Origin: Basidiobolus meristosporus CBS 931.73
Lineage: Eukaryota > Basidiobolomycota > Basidiobolomycetes > Basidiobolales > Basidiobolaceae
DNA length: 28,254 bases
Direction: 5' to 3'
Assembly: GCA_002104905.1 (NCBI GenBank)
Contig: MCFE01000887.1
Coordinates: 1-28,254 of the forward strand
Shown: positions 1 to 10,460 of the stretch, piece after piece
How the letters are laid out: the number at the start of each line of letters is the position of its first letter
How positions within the stretch are numbered: position 1 is the first letter of the stretch
The notes under the pieces: generated by a model
Database searches by the model: none
What the model saw: only the letters and a program-made list of their open reading frames with translations
Told to the model about the DNA's origin: nothing
Position numbers and translations under genes: made by a program

Positions 1-190
1 GGATGGTGGGATGAAACCTTGTGGGGCAATAGTTCTTGTAATAGCAGAGAAGCTTCACAAGGGATCTCCTTGAGTAGATTGGGGTTGATGGTCCACAGTA
101 CTTGGAATAGATATCCTCTAGTGTGTCAAAAGGAAATTCAGTGGTAGTGATGGGATTGATGAGAAAAGACCATTCAGATGAGTAATTCAT
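1..190 (-). CDS. Unrecognised partial ORF running off the window edge
   Basis: On the minus strand a frame is free of stops from about position 275 to the window edge. The first ATG is at 188-190, giving about 63 codons with no end. The peptide is mixed in composition, with a polar N-terminal part rich in Ser and Thr and a basic, aromatic part with several Tyr and Lys near the edge. I see no signal peptide, membrane segment or known motif. It could be the start of a host gene, an exon, or another retroelement relic. In this AT-rich, CpG-poor sequence an open frame of this size can occur by chance, so the call is weak. Confidence 0.25.
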   Translation of the reverse strand, partial: MNYSSEWSFLINPITTTEFPFDTLEDIYSKYCGPSTPIYSRRSLVKLLCYYKNYCPTRFHPTI

Positions 191-479
191 ATCAAAATTG
201 GTGGATGATTGTATGGAGGTGGTTTGAATTGATTTGGCATGATCTGCATTATTTATCAGATTTTTAATGCACTATGATTAAATCACCATCAATTACCCTG
301 TATCCCATCATTATGTTGTAAAAATCATCCACAAACAATGCCTTGGTACTTTTGTTGATGCTTTACTCATAGGACTATAATCAAATAGGAAATCTGCAAT
401 TGATGTGATCTGATCCATGTCAACATGATCCAAGATGCATCATGCATAATATATGGAAAATTCAACAATCACATTAGCT

Positions 480-856
480 TTCATATATATCTCATATAAG
501 ACCAGGTTGATGCCAGTATACTGCAAGTTTAGCTTGTATTGCACTCACTAAGACTTTAACTTGTTTTTACTGAGGATCCAGCAGCGGCTTATATAAATTT
601 TGCCAGATCAGTTGCTGACTAATTTTACTGTTCAATGTAGGTTGTGGCTGATAACTCATTCAACTTCATTGTCATTACCCAAGTAGCACTTACTTAATAT
701 ACCTATTTCTGTGCAATAAGAATCTAATGTAAATATCTGCTGACTAATACTACAGATTTAGTGGATAATACAGTTATGCTTGTGGACTATACCTTAAATT
801 AATTCATTTGACTAAAAGTTGATGTAACTTATACACTGAGGCAGCAGACCATAATA
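480..856 (-). repeat. Gypsy-2 family LTR (3' LTR of a truncated minus-strand element)
   Basis: Read on the minus strand, this aligns along most of its length with the LTRs at 11065, 11766, 15947 and 22887. Shared landmarks are the start block (TATTATGGTCTGCTG), two TTAGTCAGCA-type motifs, the U3 block that is TGAGTCA in other copies (here TAACTCA on the plus strand at 652-658), and a TATA box (TATATAA region, plus 589-597) followed by GCTGCTGGA. The last 30 or so bases have diverged, so the low-coordinate end is approximate. The integrase relic of the same family abuts it upstream, so this is a 3' LTR rather than a solo LTR. Confidence 0.8.
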
Positions 857-1760
857 TTATTCTCTATCAAAGATGAGAATATTCTCTGGAATTTCCTTTA
901 TTGCTACATCAGTAGCTTCATGGTTCAACATCATTTGTAAGTCTTGCAAGCTTCAGCCTATTCATATGAGCTAAATCAATTTTATATTCCCTTGTTTGTC
1001 TATTAGTTGGTTTGTTGCAAATGGCTGTTCTCAGATGATCATGAATGGTCCTCTTAGTTGTAGCACAAACCTCTTCCAAGTGTGATATCTTAACAATACA
1101 AAGTTCCCAACTGTTGGAGCCTCTGGTGATACAGGCTTCTCAAATCTCTGCTGCATCTATTCTGTACTTTTAAAGATTTTGGCTAGTGCCTCCTGAGGTT
1201 CTTGTTCCAATTGTGGGTGTCTACTAGGCTGACTGAGTTCATCCCCAAAGCTTTCAGTGAGTTTTGATTGATAATGTCTCCTAGAATCCTTGGCTTACAT
1301 TCATACACTAAGTAAAATCACAATTCTTGGGTAATGTTATGCACTTTTAATCTGCAGGTGAGCATTGTTTGATCAATAGACCTGTCCCATCTACTTACAG
1401 CTCCATATGTTTACTTGCTCAACAATTGTCCAAATAACCTGTTAAACCAGTCAGTGACTCCATTGGTTCCAGTGTGATATGCCAATGTTTCAGCTGATTG
1501 ATGTGCTATATCTCCAGGCAGTCTTTAAATGTTTTTGCCACAGAGTTGCTCCTCTGTCAGACAAGATAACCACTGCACATGTAAGCTTCATCAAGATCTC
1601 AAGGAATATAAAACTTACAACTTCTTGTTCACTGGCTACTGTTACAGCTATAGGTGTCATAGCCACTTGACATCCTTGACCTTTCATGATTTGGTCAACC
1701 TTAGGGCTAGGACATATCCTCATGTGATGCTCAAGTCTATTCCCTAGTATTTATCTATCT
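857..1760 (-). pseudogene. Ty3/gypsy (gypsy-2 family) integrase C-terminal fragment
   Basis: On the minus strand, translated segments match the integrase and tail of the element at 11065-16309. The stretch around 1490-1720 carries a block ending ASEQEVVSF and then EILMKL, parallel to GEQEVACF and EILMKF at about 15165-15210. It continues with a degraded second catalytic region (LSDRGA, parallel to LSSRGA). The tail near 870-960 (SLQDL, then EIPENIL) matches SLQDLLEI and EIPADPL just before the 3' LTR of the other copy. Many stops and shifts break the frame. No gag, protease or RT remains, so only about 900 bp of pol plus one LTR survive. In an intact element this protein would insert the cDNA into chromosomes. 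Confidence 0.75.
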
Positions 1761-1773
1761 TGGCACACTCACT

Positions 1774-2003
1774 GTGCCTTGCCCTAGGACCCCATCAGTA
1801 TTAGCCAATATCTCTTGGCATCCATATTGCCAAAAAGTATATATAGTTCTATCCCCCTTATGTACTCCTCAGTCTGGTGAACCCAGGTCTCAAATAAAGA
1901 GTCTTGCCTTGAAAATCCTCCTTGCCTTGTTAATCCACACCTAAGTCCTTTCCTGGTCCTGCCTTGCCAAGCTCTACTCTCTTGCCCTGGTCTGTTTGTA
2001 ACA
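1774..2003 (+). repeat. Probable 5' LTR (or LTR remnant) of gypsy-1
   Basis: This block lies upstream of the gypsy-1 gag and has LTR-like structure: a TATA element (GTATATATAG near 1838), an AATAAAG signal near 1893, a CCTTGCC-rich stretch, and a terminal TAACA at 1999-2003. A TGTGCC at 1774 could be the other end. No second copy exists in the window to confirm the borders, and the gypsy-2 fragment directly to the left may have removed part of it. The call rests on position and signals, not on repetition. Confidence 0.4.
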
Positions 2004-2372
2004 GTTTTATCAGGCTGATCTTGACTTACTGGTGTATCTCTGCTTTCGACCCAATGTTCTTGAGAAGAACTTGTAAAGGAACACCTAGCAGAGGTATCAC
2101 CCAGAATGATTCTGTAGTCTTGTCATCTAAAGGCAGAGATACTTTGTCTTTGCAAATTTATTGGCCAAAGCTGCAACCACTTCATTACCCTGCCGGTGTA
2201 GTTCACAGTTGTTACAGTAGTGGAAGCTTTAGTCCAATACTTATCAAAGGACATTAAAACCAGTGCCTTCTGAAGTGACACCAACTTACTCAAGGTTGGG
2301 CATTGTGGCTCAATAATTGCATTCTTGACATACTTGTGGCTTTGTAACCCACATAGCAGCTAGTAGTATCCA

Positions 2373-3298
2373 GTGTTACTAAACAAGCTTAAGAAGCCTC
2401 TCCACCTCCTGCTACCCCACATATCCAGTCCAGAGTACAACTTTGCTAGCCTTATGGATGCCTTTGCACAGCTGCAACAAGACAATGCTGATCTAGAAGC
2501 TCTGTTTCTCAGCTTTAGAGCCAAAATACTCAAGAGCCTATCCAGATTCCCTCTTACCATAACCAGTAGGATCACTTCCACTACCAAGTTCAGTGGTTCC
2601 CAATATGATGTCCAAGATTTCAATGACATAGTCAAGTACCATTTGTTGCTACAGCCCAATGAGTTACCAACATATCAAGCTAAATTTGGCAATATCTCTA
2701 ACTGGCTCACTGGAACAGCCTGGCAATGGTTCTTCACTTTGGTGGAAGCTAACTCCTCTCCACTGAGTGATTATCAACATTGGGCAACATTGACCAAGCT
2801 GGAACTGCTGCCAACAGATCAATAATGGGAAGCAAGGAAACAGACCTGCACCCATGTAAGCTTCTGAATTCTGGCAATTAGCCAGTGCTTTGAGCCTTTT
2901 GGTGATGCTGCCATGATCAGTCAATTTCCAGATGGACTCAATGAGGAAGTCGGTGACCTACTACTCACACTCCCTGACCCAACTTCCTTGGGTGAAGCTA
3001 TATATAAAGTAAATGAATGTTACAACTGCCTATTCCAGAAGAAGCAGAAGTTCCAGTTTACTCATTAGCCAACTTCCTTCCCAATAATCCAATCACCCAG
3101 CACCAAGCCTGATGAACCTATGCAAGTTAGTTGTCCTATATACAAGAAACTTACAAAAGAGGTAAGATCTAGATGTCAACAAGCTAATGTCTGCCTTGAC
3201 TGTGGCCAACCTGGTCACCTTGCCAAGTCTTGTCCTTATAGGAAGTCCAGCTTCAAACTCCTACAATCATCCAGTGAACAGCCTTCTCCCAAATTGTA
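2373..3298 (+). pseudogene. Gypsy-1 Gag (capsid and CCHC nucleocapsid), broken
   Basis: Gag would form the particle that packages the element RNA. The first open part (2373-2825, about 150 codons) ends with a typical gag capsid pattern: a FSGS block, then LTGTAWQWF and a Trp-containing region. After a stop at 2823-2825 the frame resumes with FPDGLNEEV and LPDPTSL, the usual C-terminal half of retrotransposon gag, and reaches a zinc knuckle CLDCGQPGHLAKSC at 3192-3233 with all four ligands (CX2CX4HX4C). Another stop follows near 3298. The true start is not clear because no strong initiation context is visible and the first in-frame ATG lies inside the capsid region. Confidence 0.8.
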
Positions 3299-3322
3299 GG
3301 AGAACTCCAGTCTCCAGCTATA

Positions 3323-5020
3323 ATGACAGGCTTGTTGCTTGACCCTCATATAAAAATTAAAGACATTCAAGAAGTATTGTTTGCTACCAAGCCCATCCAG
3401 TCCTTAAGAGTGACTGTTAGCATCAATATCTCTGAATCCAGTCTTGTCTATGTCCTTATCCTGAAAGTTTCTGGTGCTTCCTCTTGTTATATTGGCAGTC
3501 CCTTGTCCAGAAGCACAAAATCTGCATTATTCTGATATTCTCACCTGACCTGACCTGTCAAAGTAGAAGTGATTGATGGAAGATCCCTGGCCTATGGTGC
3601 TGTTACCCATGAGACATGTCTACTCCAACTGTCAAGTACTGGTCTCTATGAGATACTAGCCTTCAGCATCATCAACTTGCCCACCACCCAATAGTTGTTA
3701 GAAGCTCATCACTTAGTTACCATAACCCAGCTATCAACTGGAAGACCAAAACACCGGCATTCCTCAGAATCCATCATGTCAACTCCATGAAAGCACCTGA
3801 ACTCTCATGTTAAAAAGTATCTTTTCCCAGGCTACTGCAGACCCAGGAGCCCATCATCACTGAAGGAACCACCTTCAATGGAATACCTGCCATGTATCAA
3901 GAGCTTTCCCATGTCTTTTACACAGAGAAAGCAGAAATACTCCTATGGCATAGACTCTACAATTGTCCCATTGTCCATGAAGACAGAGATACCCCACCTT
4001 TTACCCTATCTACCTCTTAGAGCCTGAGTTGAGCAAGCTCCATAGCTGTATCAATGAAAGCTTTCAGAAAGGCTTTTTTCAGCACTATTAGTCTCCAGCT
4101 AGTGCCCAACACTCTTTGTCGAAAAAAGGATGGTACCCTTAGGATGTGTGTTGACTACTGTGCACTGAATAATATCTCAATCAAGAGCTGCTACCCTTTG
4201 CCCCTGATCAAAACCCTGGTGGATCATTCTCTGCTGCCAAAGTATTTAGCAAAATTGATTTCAGAGGAGCCTTTAACCTTGCCAGGATCAAGCCTGGCAA
4301 TGAATGGAAAACTGCCTTCAGAACAAGATATGATCACTTTAAGTATAAAGTTATGCCATTTGGTCTCACCAATACGCAAGCTGTCCTTCAGCACCTAGTG
4401 AATGACATATTCTGTGAGCACCATGTCCAGTTTGCGGTTATCTACCTTGATGATATCATGATCCACTCCAAGACTCAAGAAGAGAATAATTCTCATGTGA
4501 AGAAAGTCTTTACCTAGCTTGACACTGCTGACCTCTATGCCAAACTGCAAAAAAGTGAGTCTAACTAGAAAGAAATTGAGTTCCTATGCTATTGAATAAG
4601 CTCAAATGGTACTGGAATAGACCTCAAGAAAGTAGTAGCCATCTGTTCCTGGAAAACTCCTTGTTATGTACAAGAAGTGCAATCCTTCCTTGGATTTGCC
4701 AAGTTTTACCATAGACTCATTGCCAACTACTCTAAGATAGTAACTCCTGTGACAAAGCTCACCCAGAAAAATCTGCACATTGCCTGGAATAGAGAACAGT
4801 TGAAGTCATTTGATTCTATCAAGAAATCCTTCTTGTGTGTTTCACTGCTTGCCTGTCCTGACCTTGAGGACCTCTCATCATAGAAACTGATTCCTTGGAC
4901 TTTGCTCTTAGCGCCATCCTTTCCCAATATGATGGCAAGAATATTCTACACCCCATTGCATTCTACTCTCAGAAGTTTACCCCCGCTGAAGTAAACTATA
5001 ATATCTTGCCATCATTGTTA
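3323..5020 (+). pseudogene. Gypsy-1 protease, reverse transcriptase and RNase H start, broken
   Basis: The protease region (about 3400-3720) has a VSGASSC block where the family has DSGAS, so the catalytic Asp is replaced by Val. It is followed by VEVIDGRSL and the VTHET block typical of gypsy proteases. RT begins near 4100 with [12 protein letters not shown] and YPLPLI, shifts frame near 4250, then reads MPFGLTN and VIYLDDI; the YLDD catalytic motif is at 4443-4454. The thumb and connection continue through QSFLGFAKFYHRLI at 4677-4720. RNase H starts with [15 protein letters not shown] and [10 protein letters not shown] near 4890-4975, then is lost. Together these would copy RNA into DNA and process Gag-Pol. 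At least a dozen stops or shifts are present. Confidence 0.85.
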
Positions 5021-5384
5021 CTTTGAACAACAGAGACACTACCTTGATCCCAATGAAAAATCTCAAACTTGTAATTAATCCGCTTTTCAGCAGGTATTAT
5101 AGTGATATCTTGATGGTATTCAGCTAGTGTTTTTAGCCCAAATTTCAAATGCAACTTTTAATGGAAGTAATGGGCAGTTAATTACCAAATTTGGTATGGA
5201 TGCCAGTGGGCCTAGTCTCCTCTTGGAGAATCTTTTTGCTTATCTACCCTTCAGCTAACAACACAAATATTGAGAGTTGTCAGTTCTGAGAAACTTGGAT
5301 ATTCTGATGGTATTTACTGGCCTTTTCTTTATTTTTTTCTCATGTGATTGTTCTGCCAAAACCATGAATGCAATCAAGAGAGAC

Positions 5385-6274
5385 TTCTGGTAGCCCAAGA
5401 TGATATCCCTTCTCAGTGAGTACCCCCAAGCCTGTGATACATGTGTAGTGCAAAATCTGCCAGACACCAGTCATATGGACTTAATCAACCCTTGCCAGCA
5501 ATGGGAGCCAGTTTTAATGGACTTTCAACCTCCCAGAATCCAGCCAATTCCATTCAGCCCTGGTATTGGCAGATACACTCACAAGAATGGCCTGCTTCAT
5601 TCCCTACTCCAAGAACATAGATGTCAAGGTGACTACCCACTTGGTAATCTAGAGCACTTTTCAGCTATGTTGTATCCCAAATGACATTGTATCTGGTAGA
5701 AGACTCCAGCTCATAGCAAAATTCTGGAAACATATTGTGCATTATGTTTGCATTCTAGTCAAGCTCTCAACTGCTTTCCATTCTCAGTCATGTGGTCAGA
5801 CTGAAAGAATCACTCAGATCTCTGAGCAACACCTCTGGTTTTATATCAACTATCATCTAGTTAATTGAACCCAGCTGCTACTACTTACAGAATTTGCTCA
5901 TAACTACTTAGGTCATAGTGCTGCTGATCTCATCCCGTTCAGTGCAAATGATGTTTTTTGTTGGATATTTGATATTGAGATTTTGACAAGCTCTATGAGC
6001 CCTCCAGCAGCTGAAAATGCATCAACAATACTAGGAATCCAAAAAATATTCAAGAAAGAACCATACTTAGCCCATCAGGGGCAAAAGAAGCTTGCAAAAC
6101 AAGCAACAGCCTAGCCCCAACCTTAATGAAGGAGATTCACTATGGCTCTTGAGAAGAAACATTGCTACCAGCCAACCTTGTAACAAATTACACAATCAGA
6201 AACTAAGCCCATTCAAGATCCAGAAGAAACTGAGCTCAATGTTATACCTACTACAAAAAACATTAGAAGTTTAG
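5385..6274 (+). pseudogene. Gypsy-1 integrase and C-terminal tail, broken
   Basis: Recognisable integrase parts are the zinc-binding half CDTCVVQN followed by a degraded LMDF block where the first catalytic Asp region begins (5430-5525), a central core with STAFHSQSCGQTERITQ near 5768-5815 (the GQTER motif with the catalytic Glu), and AEFAHN-like sequence near 5890. The tail 6092-6274 reads EGDSLWLLRRNI and LSPFKIQKK, the gypsy C-terminal module that precedes the chromodomain or 3' end. Stops and shifts separate the pieces. The protein would have inserted the cDNA. No 3' LTR follows. Confidence 0.8.
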
Positions 6275-6299
6275 TATCTATGTGCTTAGTACTAGTACA

Positions 6300-6806
6300 A
6301 AAAGATGATATCTTCCCAACTGTATACATCCCTGATTATCTTGAAACAAAGTAATAGGTGCATTTTGACATATGCCCAAGTCTTCAAATGCTTTGTTAGC
6401 CACATTGCCACTTTTGTAGCTTCACAGGCTACCATGTACTCTGCCCTTTTAGTATAAAGTGTCATGGTTGGTAGCTTTCTGAGTTCCATGATATTACTGC
6501 TGTAGTGTGAAGAAAGGTACATCCTTTGGTGGATTTTCTGTCATCTACATTTTGTCCTCAAATTGCTTATGAGTATCCCACTAGTTCCTGTTTGGAATGC
6601 TTGTGTGAGTATCTCAGGCAGACTTCAGTATCTCCTTTTTGGTATATGAAAGTTTGCTTTACTGACACAATATAGTTGGATCCATAATTTTGAATGAGCT
6701 GGCTGACAGATGGAACTGAATATAAGGTAACTGGACATGCTCTAAGCATGAAATTCACTAATTGCCAATTATGGATTAAGAAAGATATCCAGAGACATAT
6801 ATATGA
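6300..6806 (-). pseudogene. Ty1/copia fragment: RT end and RNase H
   Basis: On the minus strand this matches the last part of the copia at 24467-28254. In order, from high to low coordinates, come a degraded RACPVTLYSV block (parallel to TCPDISYSV), QLIQNYGSNYI (parallel to [11 protein letters not shown]), CLRYSHKHSKQELVGYS (parallel to CLRYTYKDLEQDLVGHS), the RNase H block AEYMVACEATKVAMW, and ITLFQDNQGC. Frames shift between these blocks. The other half of the same element appears to be the minus-strand fragment at 8975-10460, with about 230-300 bp of copia sequence missing between them and an LTR-like block plus repeat copy A in the gap. RNase H would remove the RNA template during reverse transcription; this copy is dead. 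Confidence 0.85.
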
Positions 6807-7306
6807 TGTTATCACTAGCAGTATCAACAACTATGTTGTCAGCTCATTCCAAAATATCAATGAGATAGTTGGGTGCAGTGTCTAGCAGGGTATATCAAAT
6901 GGCACAGAGGAATCAGGAAATAGTTCAGAGAAAGGAAGAGCAAATAATACATGTGGAGCATGTTAAAATACTTAGAAGTCCACCTAATTACTAATATTTT
7001 ATAAGCTAGCACCTAGTTAACTGATGCATCTTCAAGTATTAACCTTGAAATTAGTCTGTAAGTTGTTTACCAATTATTAGAAATAATGAAGTACAAAATT
7101 TTAGGAAAGTCTGATACTTGTGAAAATGAGCTGAAACTTAGCACATGAACTCTGATACTCACTTAATGATGACCAAATACTTACATTTATGTGGTTCTGC
7201 AATAAGTAAACTCACTGTGTTACAATTCAATAAATCCACAAGTGAATATCATGTAAATCTTTTAATTCTCCATTTCATGTCCAATATATCTATCCAATTT
7301 TCAACA
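6807..7306 (-). repeat. Possible solo LTR between copia and repeat copy A
   Basis: Exactly between the end of the copia homology and the start of copy A lies about 500 bp without coding. Read on the minus strand it starts TGTTGAAAATT (near 7306), has a TATA-like CTTATAAAATA near 7000, a pyrimidine-rich stretch downstream of it (CTCTTCCTTTCTCTG), and ends GATAACA (plus 6807-6811). These are LTR-like features and the TGTTG start resembles the copia LTR at 27990. I found no second copy in the window and no matching flanking duplication, so this is a suggestion only. Confidence 0.3.
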
Positions 7307-8965
7307 GAGCAATAGATATTCTACATAGGCAACAAAGTATATAGTGTGCAGAGAAGAAGCTCAGGTAGCCCAAAGTCAAAACCAGAAATTGAGGCATTCC
7401 CTGAGGTATCAGCAGAGAAACACTCTACAGTCTTTGAGGCTCAACAACACTGCTCAATAATAAAGCCCACAAAAAGCATAGTACAGCATGGGAGAGAGAG
7501 ACTATTATCTGTATACTCAAGTCCCAAAAATCAAAGGACACTTGAGATCTGTGAAGCTGTTGAGTGCAATAACTAATAGTGGGCTAATACTCCAGTGGCT
7601 GTAAGAAGTCTAGCACAGCATTGCCTTAAGGACTGCATACCATAGGACCATCAGGAACTCAAGGCCCAGCAAAATGCACTTGGTCAGTTCCATCACCATT
7701 ATCCTGCACTCAAACATGCATAGATTTTGGGCCAGCATTTGTATGCTAAGAAAGTAAAACAAGAATAGTAAAAATTACCAAAGGCAGATTAGTACAAATG
7801 CCACAGCCAAATACCAGCAGATTCCTTAAGAACTTGTTGCAAGCAGGGTTGAGAGCTCCACACAAGCAGCAACAAAATGACTGGAATCCAGCAGATTGCC
7901 AGTAAGGGTTAAGCAGGAAGAAACAGATGCATCAGTGCAGCAACTATCAAGTAGAAATATAGCACAATGCAAGAAGCACTCAGTTAGAATAGCAGTAAAA
8001 CAGTTGACAGTGACAAAGGTGCTGGTAAAGAAAAAAATCAGACCAAGACAGTGGCAGGATTGTGTGGGAAAAAAGTGTCAATTCTTGCCAGTGAGCTATA
8101 TTAGTCCAGTGTAGGCAGTATTGCAAGATAGCCAAAAATAATAACCACCAATACAACATCTGCTTTCACAGGGGCTGGAAGCACAGCCAGTTGAGTTGCA
8201 CTTTAGCAACTAAGACAAGCTTGTAGATAAAGGCAATTTGTCTATCACTGCCTTGATATCCCTATGTGCAGAGATCTTGCTAACTGATACAGCAACATTG
8301 TCCAGAACTAACAACACTGTTATAATTCTACAATGGAGTACTAGAACATCAATAGGCACACTAAGAGGTTGCAGCATTTTTTAAGGAGCAGTGACCTAGA
8401 TAATGCAATTGAGGATTACAAGGATTTATTGCAAGGACTGGCAGATGAAGAATTGGACCTTACCAGACATATAGGCAAATGTGAATGAACAGTGACATAA
8501 AGTTCATGGAAAAATCTCATTAGAGCAGTAATACTTATTAAATGTTGCAATCAATAGAGTTACTTGCTGAGTGTGGGGTGCCACATGATCATAGTGTTGG
8601 GTATTGCAACTTGAATAGGTCAGTGCAAATGGCAATTAAGGTATAACTAAAGCTCAAATGGAAATTAACCAACTTGTATGCATGAAATATGATTGCACTA
8701 GTTGTGCCAGGAAGTGAAGTATGTGAAAAAGTAATAATAGCTAATCAATGTACACTAATGCAGGAAGTGATTGTGTGTTTGGTACAAGAAATTGAGACAA
8801 TTAGCAGAGGATCACTCAGCTGCACTATTGCATTCTAGTTATGAAAAACTTTGTCAAGTTTTTGCAACATCTGAAATGCAATTGTTTGACCAGTCTGTGT
8901 ATAATGTGCTGCTGGGATCAATACTTCTTAGTAAGTGGATTATAATTTTGTGATGGCCATTGGAG
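7301..8965 (+). pseudogene. Copy A of an unclassified repeat family with a hydrophilic protein
   Basis: I do not recognise the protein. The first open part (7346-7576) contains VFEAQQHC and SPKNQRTLEICEAVEC. The same blocks occur in copy C on the opposite strand (VFEAQHLC, KPENQKTLKICEALKC) and the second also in copy B (KPKNQMILKIHEAFVC). Next come HQELKAQQNALGQFH and ILGQH, matched in copy B. The middle (about 8330-8480) has an acidic, coil-like stretch (LDNAIEDYKDLLQGLADEE). The 3' part (8660-8960) matches copies C and D and ends at a shared GGCCATCACAAA-type terminus (GTGATGGCC at 8951-8959). Stops interrupt every frame. Conserved amino-acid blocks with changed codons suggest a former gene, possibly the accessory gene of a DNA transposon. 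Confidence 0.55.
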
Positions 8966-8974
8966 AGAATAACT

Positions 8975-10460
8975 GTCATTATCTTTTATAGAGTAGATAC
9001 TTCTTATGCTTATTTGCTAATAGTTGCTTTAACAAAATATGCATAAATAGTGCCAGTAGAACTTGATTTAATCCATCAGCCTTGCAGTAGATGCTTTAGT
9101 CAGCAGTGCCTTTTTTGAAACCCAAATTTTCCAAATAAAACTCCATCTAGCATCTCCAGGCTCTTGATGAATGTATGAAACTATATAGATATCTTTGAAG
9201 CTTGCAAATCAGATGGGGCTATAGTGGTCATGAAATTCATCAGGCTAGTCCATGCAAATGTCCTCATTAGGTTCTCTGCGGAAAAAAAAGCTTATACATC
9301 CATATAATCATTAAAAACTTTATTTTGCAGCAATGTGCTGTATCCATCCTATAAAACTAAACTTGGCAACTAATACACATGTTTCAATGTAGTTAACTCT
9401 TATTGCTAAAGAGTATTCTAGGGCACAAGTCTTTCTTTGTAGCTTTCATTGTACCAACAGCCTTGCAACTTGTTTGGAAAGCCTATCTGCATCCAATTGA
9501 TTTTTAGTTAATTGGTAATTTGATCAATTCCTATTTTTGATTCTCTATCATTGTCTAATACTATTCAATCCTTGCGGATCTATAAAGCTTTGTCTGGAGG
9601 CTATTTAATGACTTTTTATTTTCTGGGGCTTGTCAATATGTACAGAATAAACATAGGCTAAGTTTGTACACTACTTGATGTAATTGATTGGCCCATTTTT
9701 TGTCTGGTTGGAGCTCCTGGTTTGTAATATTAGAATGATCACTTTGGGATGAATCTGGGCACTGACTCAAGCTGAACTGCACTTGTAGACAGCCTGGAGC
9801 TCATCAATATGGATTGAATAGGCATAAGCTAAGCATGAACACTCAATAGTATAGAATTAGTGCTCTTGTGGTTCAGTTGGAACTCCTAGCTTGCAGTACT
9901 GGAACAATCATTTTGTGGATATTCCTAAGTAATAATGCAGTCTGAACCATGGTTGCATACGGTCTGTGGCTCATCAATATGGAACAAATAGGCATAGTCT
10001 AGTTTGGTACCCTCATTGATATCAAAATTAGTGCACTTTCTGGCACAGTTGGATATCCTGGCTTGTAATACTGCATGATCCCTTCTAGCATATTCATGGG
10101 AACTGATTTAGGCTGATTCATAGCTATTTAGTCCTCTGGAGAAGAGAAGCCTTACCTGCTTTGCTCTAATTCAGTCCTGATTATTGGTGAACTTGAATTC
10201 AGATTTTGTCAGCGTTGGATGGAATTTTTGTGAGCTTTTGAGTCTTCCACTAACAAAACATACTTGGACTTGATCAGCTTTTTAGCTTTGGCATTTCAGA
10301 TTTGTATGCCTACCCACATTGCAGAAGCCCAAAGTTCTGCATTTTATACCTATTGGCTTGTAATTTGACTGATTTTTAGACAGTTTCTTGGTATTTGCTG
10401 AGGTTTCTAGGTGATTATCTTGCTAAATAAGATAGGTAAATACTTTGGTGGAATCAGAAT
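8975..10460 (-). pseudogene. Ty1/copia fragment: integrase end to RT
   Basis: The minus strand aligns with the copia at about 25990-27070. In order it has the integrase C-terminal region (parallel to the KFVPKSVKC and KKLIKS sections), the linker before RT with LAYAYSIHIDE-type sequence, then an RT start with NSLQTKLYRS (parallel to NSPQTKFWRF), the nucleotide stretch matching SIGCRW, and a PXGFXD-like and SPRAW block near 9150-9260. The sequence aligned with the YVDD motif has lost both Asp codons. The 170-bp linker segment is present three times (see 9590-10140). The fragment stops at the terminus of copy A at about 8965, which suggests the repeat inserted into this copia. Stops and indels are abundant. 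Confidence 0.85.
9590..10140 (-). repeat. Threefold 170-bp repeat inside the copia linker
   Basis: Three direct units carry the anchor GGCTCATCAATA or a close variant, ending at 9639, 9809 and 9979. The spacing is exactly 170 bp both times. Each unit also carries a TATGCCTATTC-type block (minus strand) and a CAACTG/GGATC block. Each matches one single region of the copia at about 26255-26425, the linker between integrase and RT. Only the lowest-coordinate unit continues into RT, and only the highest is preceded by the integrase end. The units differ from each other by many substitutions, so the triplication is not recent. Since 170 is not a multiple of three, each extra unit shifts the reading frame. 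Confidence 0.8.

Larger units (their letters stand above)
1774..6274 (+). mobile_element. Gypsy-1: decayed Ty3/gypsy retrotransposon
   Basis: The order is LTR-like block, leader, gag with CCHC knuckle, protease, reverse transcriptase, start of RNase H, integrase and tail, which is the Ty3/gypsy order (RT before integrase). The leader 2004-2372 shows no convincing gene. No 3' LTR is present: after the integrase tail the sequence passes into a minus-strand copia fragment. The section between RNase H and integrase (about 5020-5385) has no recognisable coding and is shorter than in complete elements, which suggests an internal deletion. Stops are frequent, often where Gln or Arg codons are expected. 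It is the most eroded of the larger elements here. Confidence 0.85.

Noticed and set aside
1479-1747. Several overlapping short frames on both strands
   Set aside because: The minus-strand alignment to gypsy-2 integrase explains the region; the plus-strand frames are shadows.
8940-9060. Plus-strand reading that resembled a retroviral-type integrase core
   Set aside because: The minus strand aligns with copia RT over more than 1 kb; the plus-strand resemblance is chance.
9590-10140. Satellite or minisatellite with 170-bp period
   Set aside because: Each unit is a copy of the copia integrase-RT linker, so it is an internal triplication of a retroelement and not an independent satellite.
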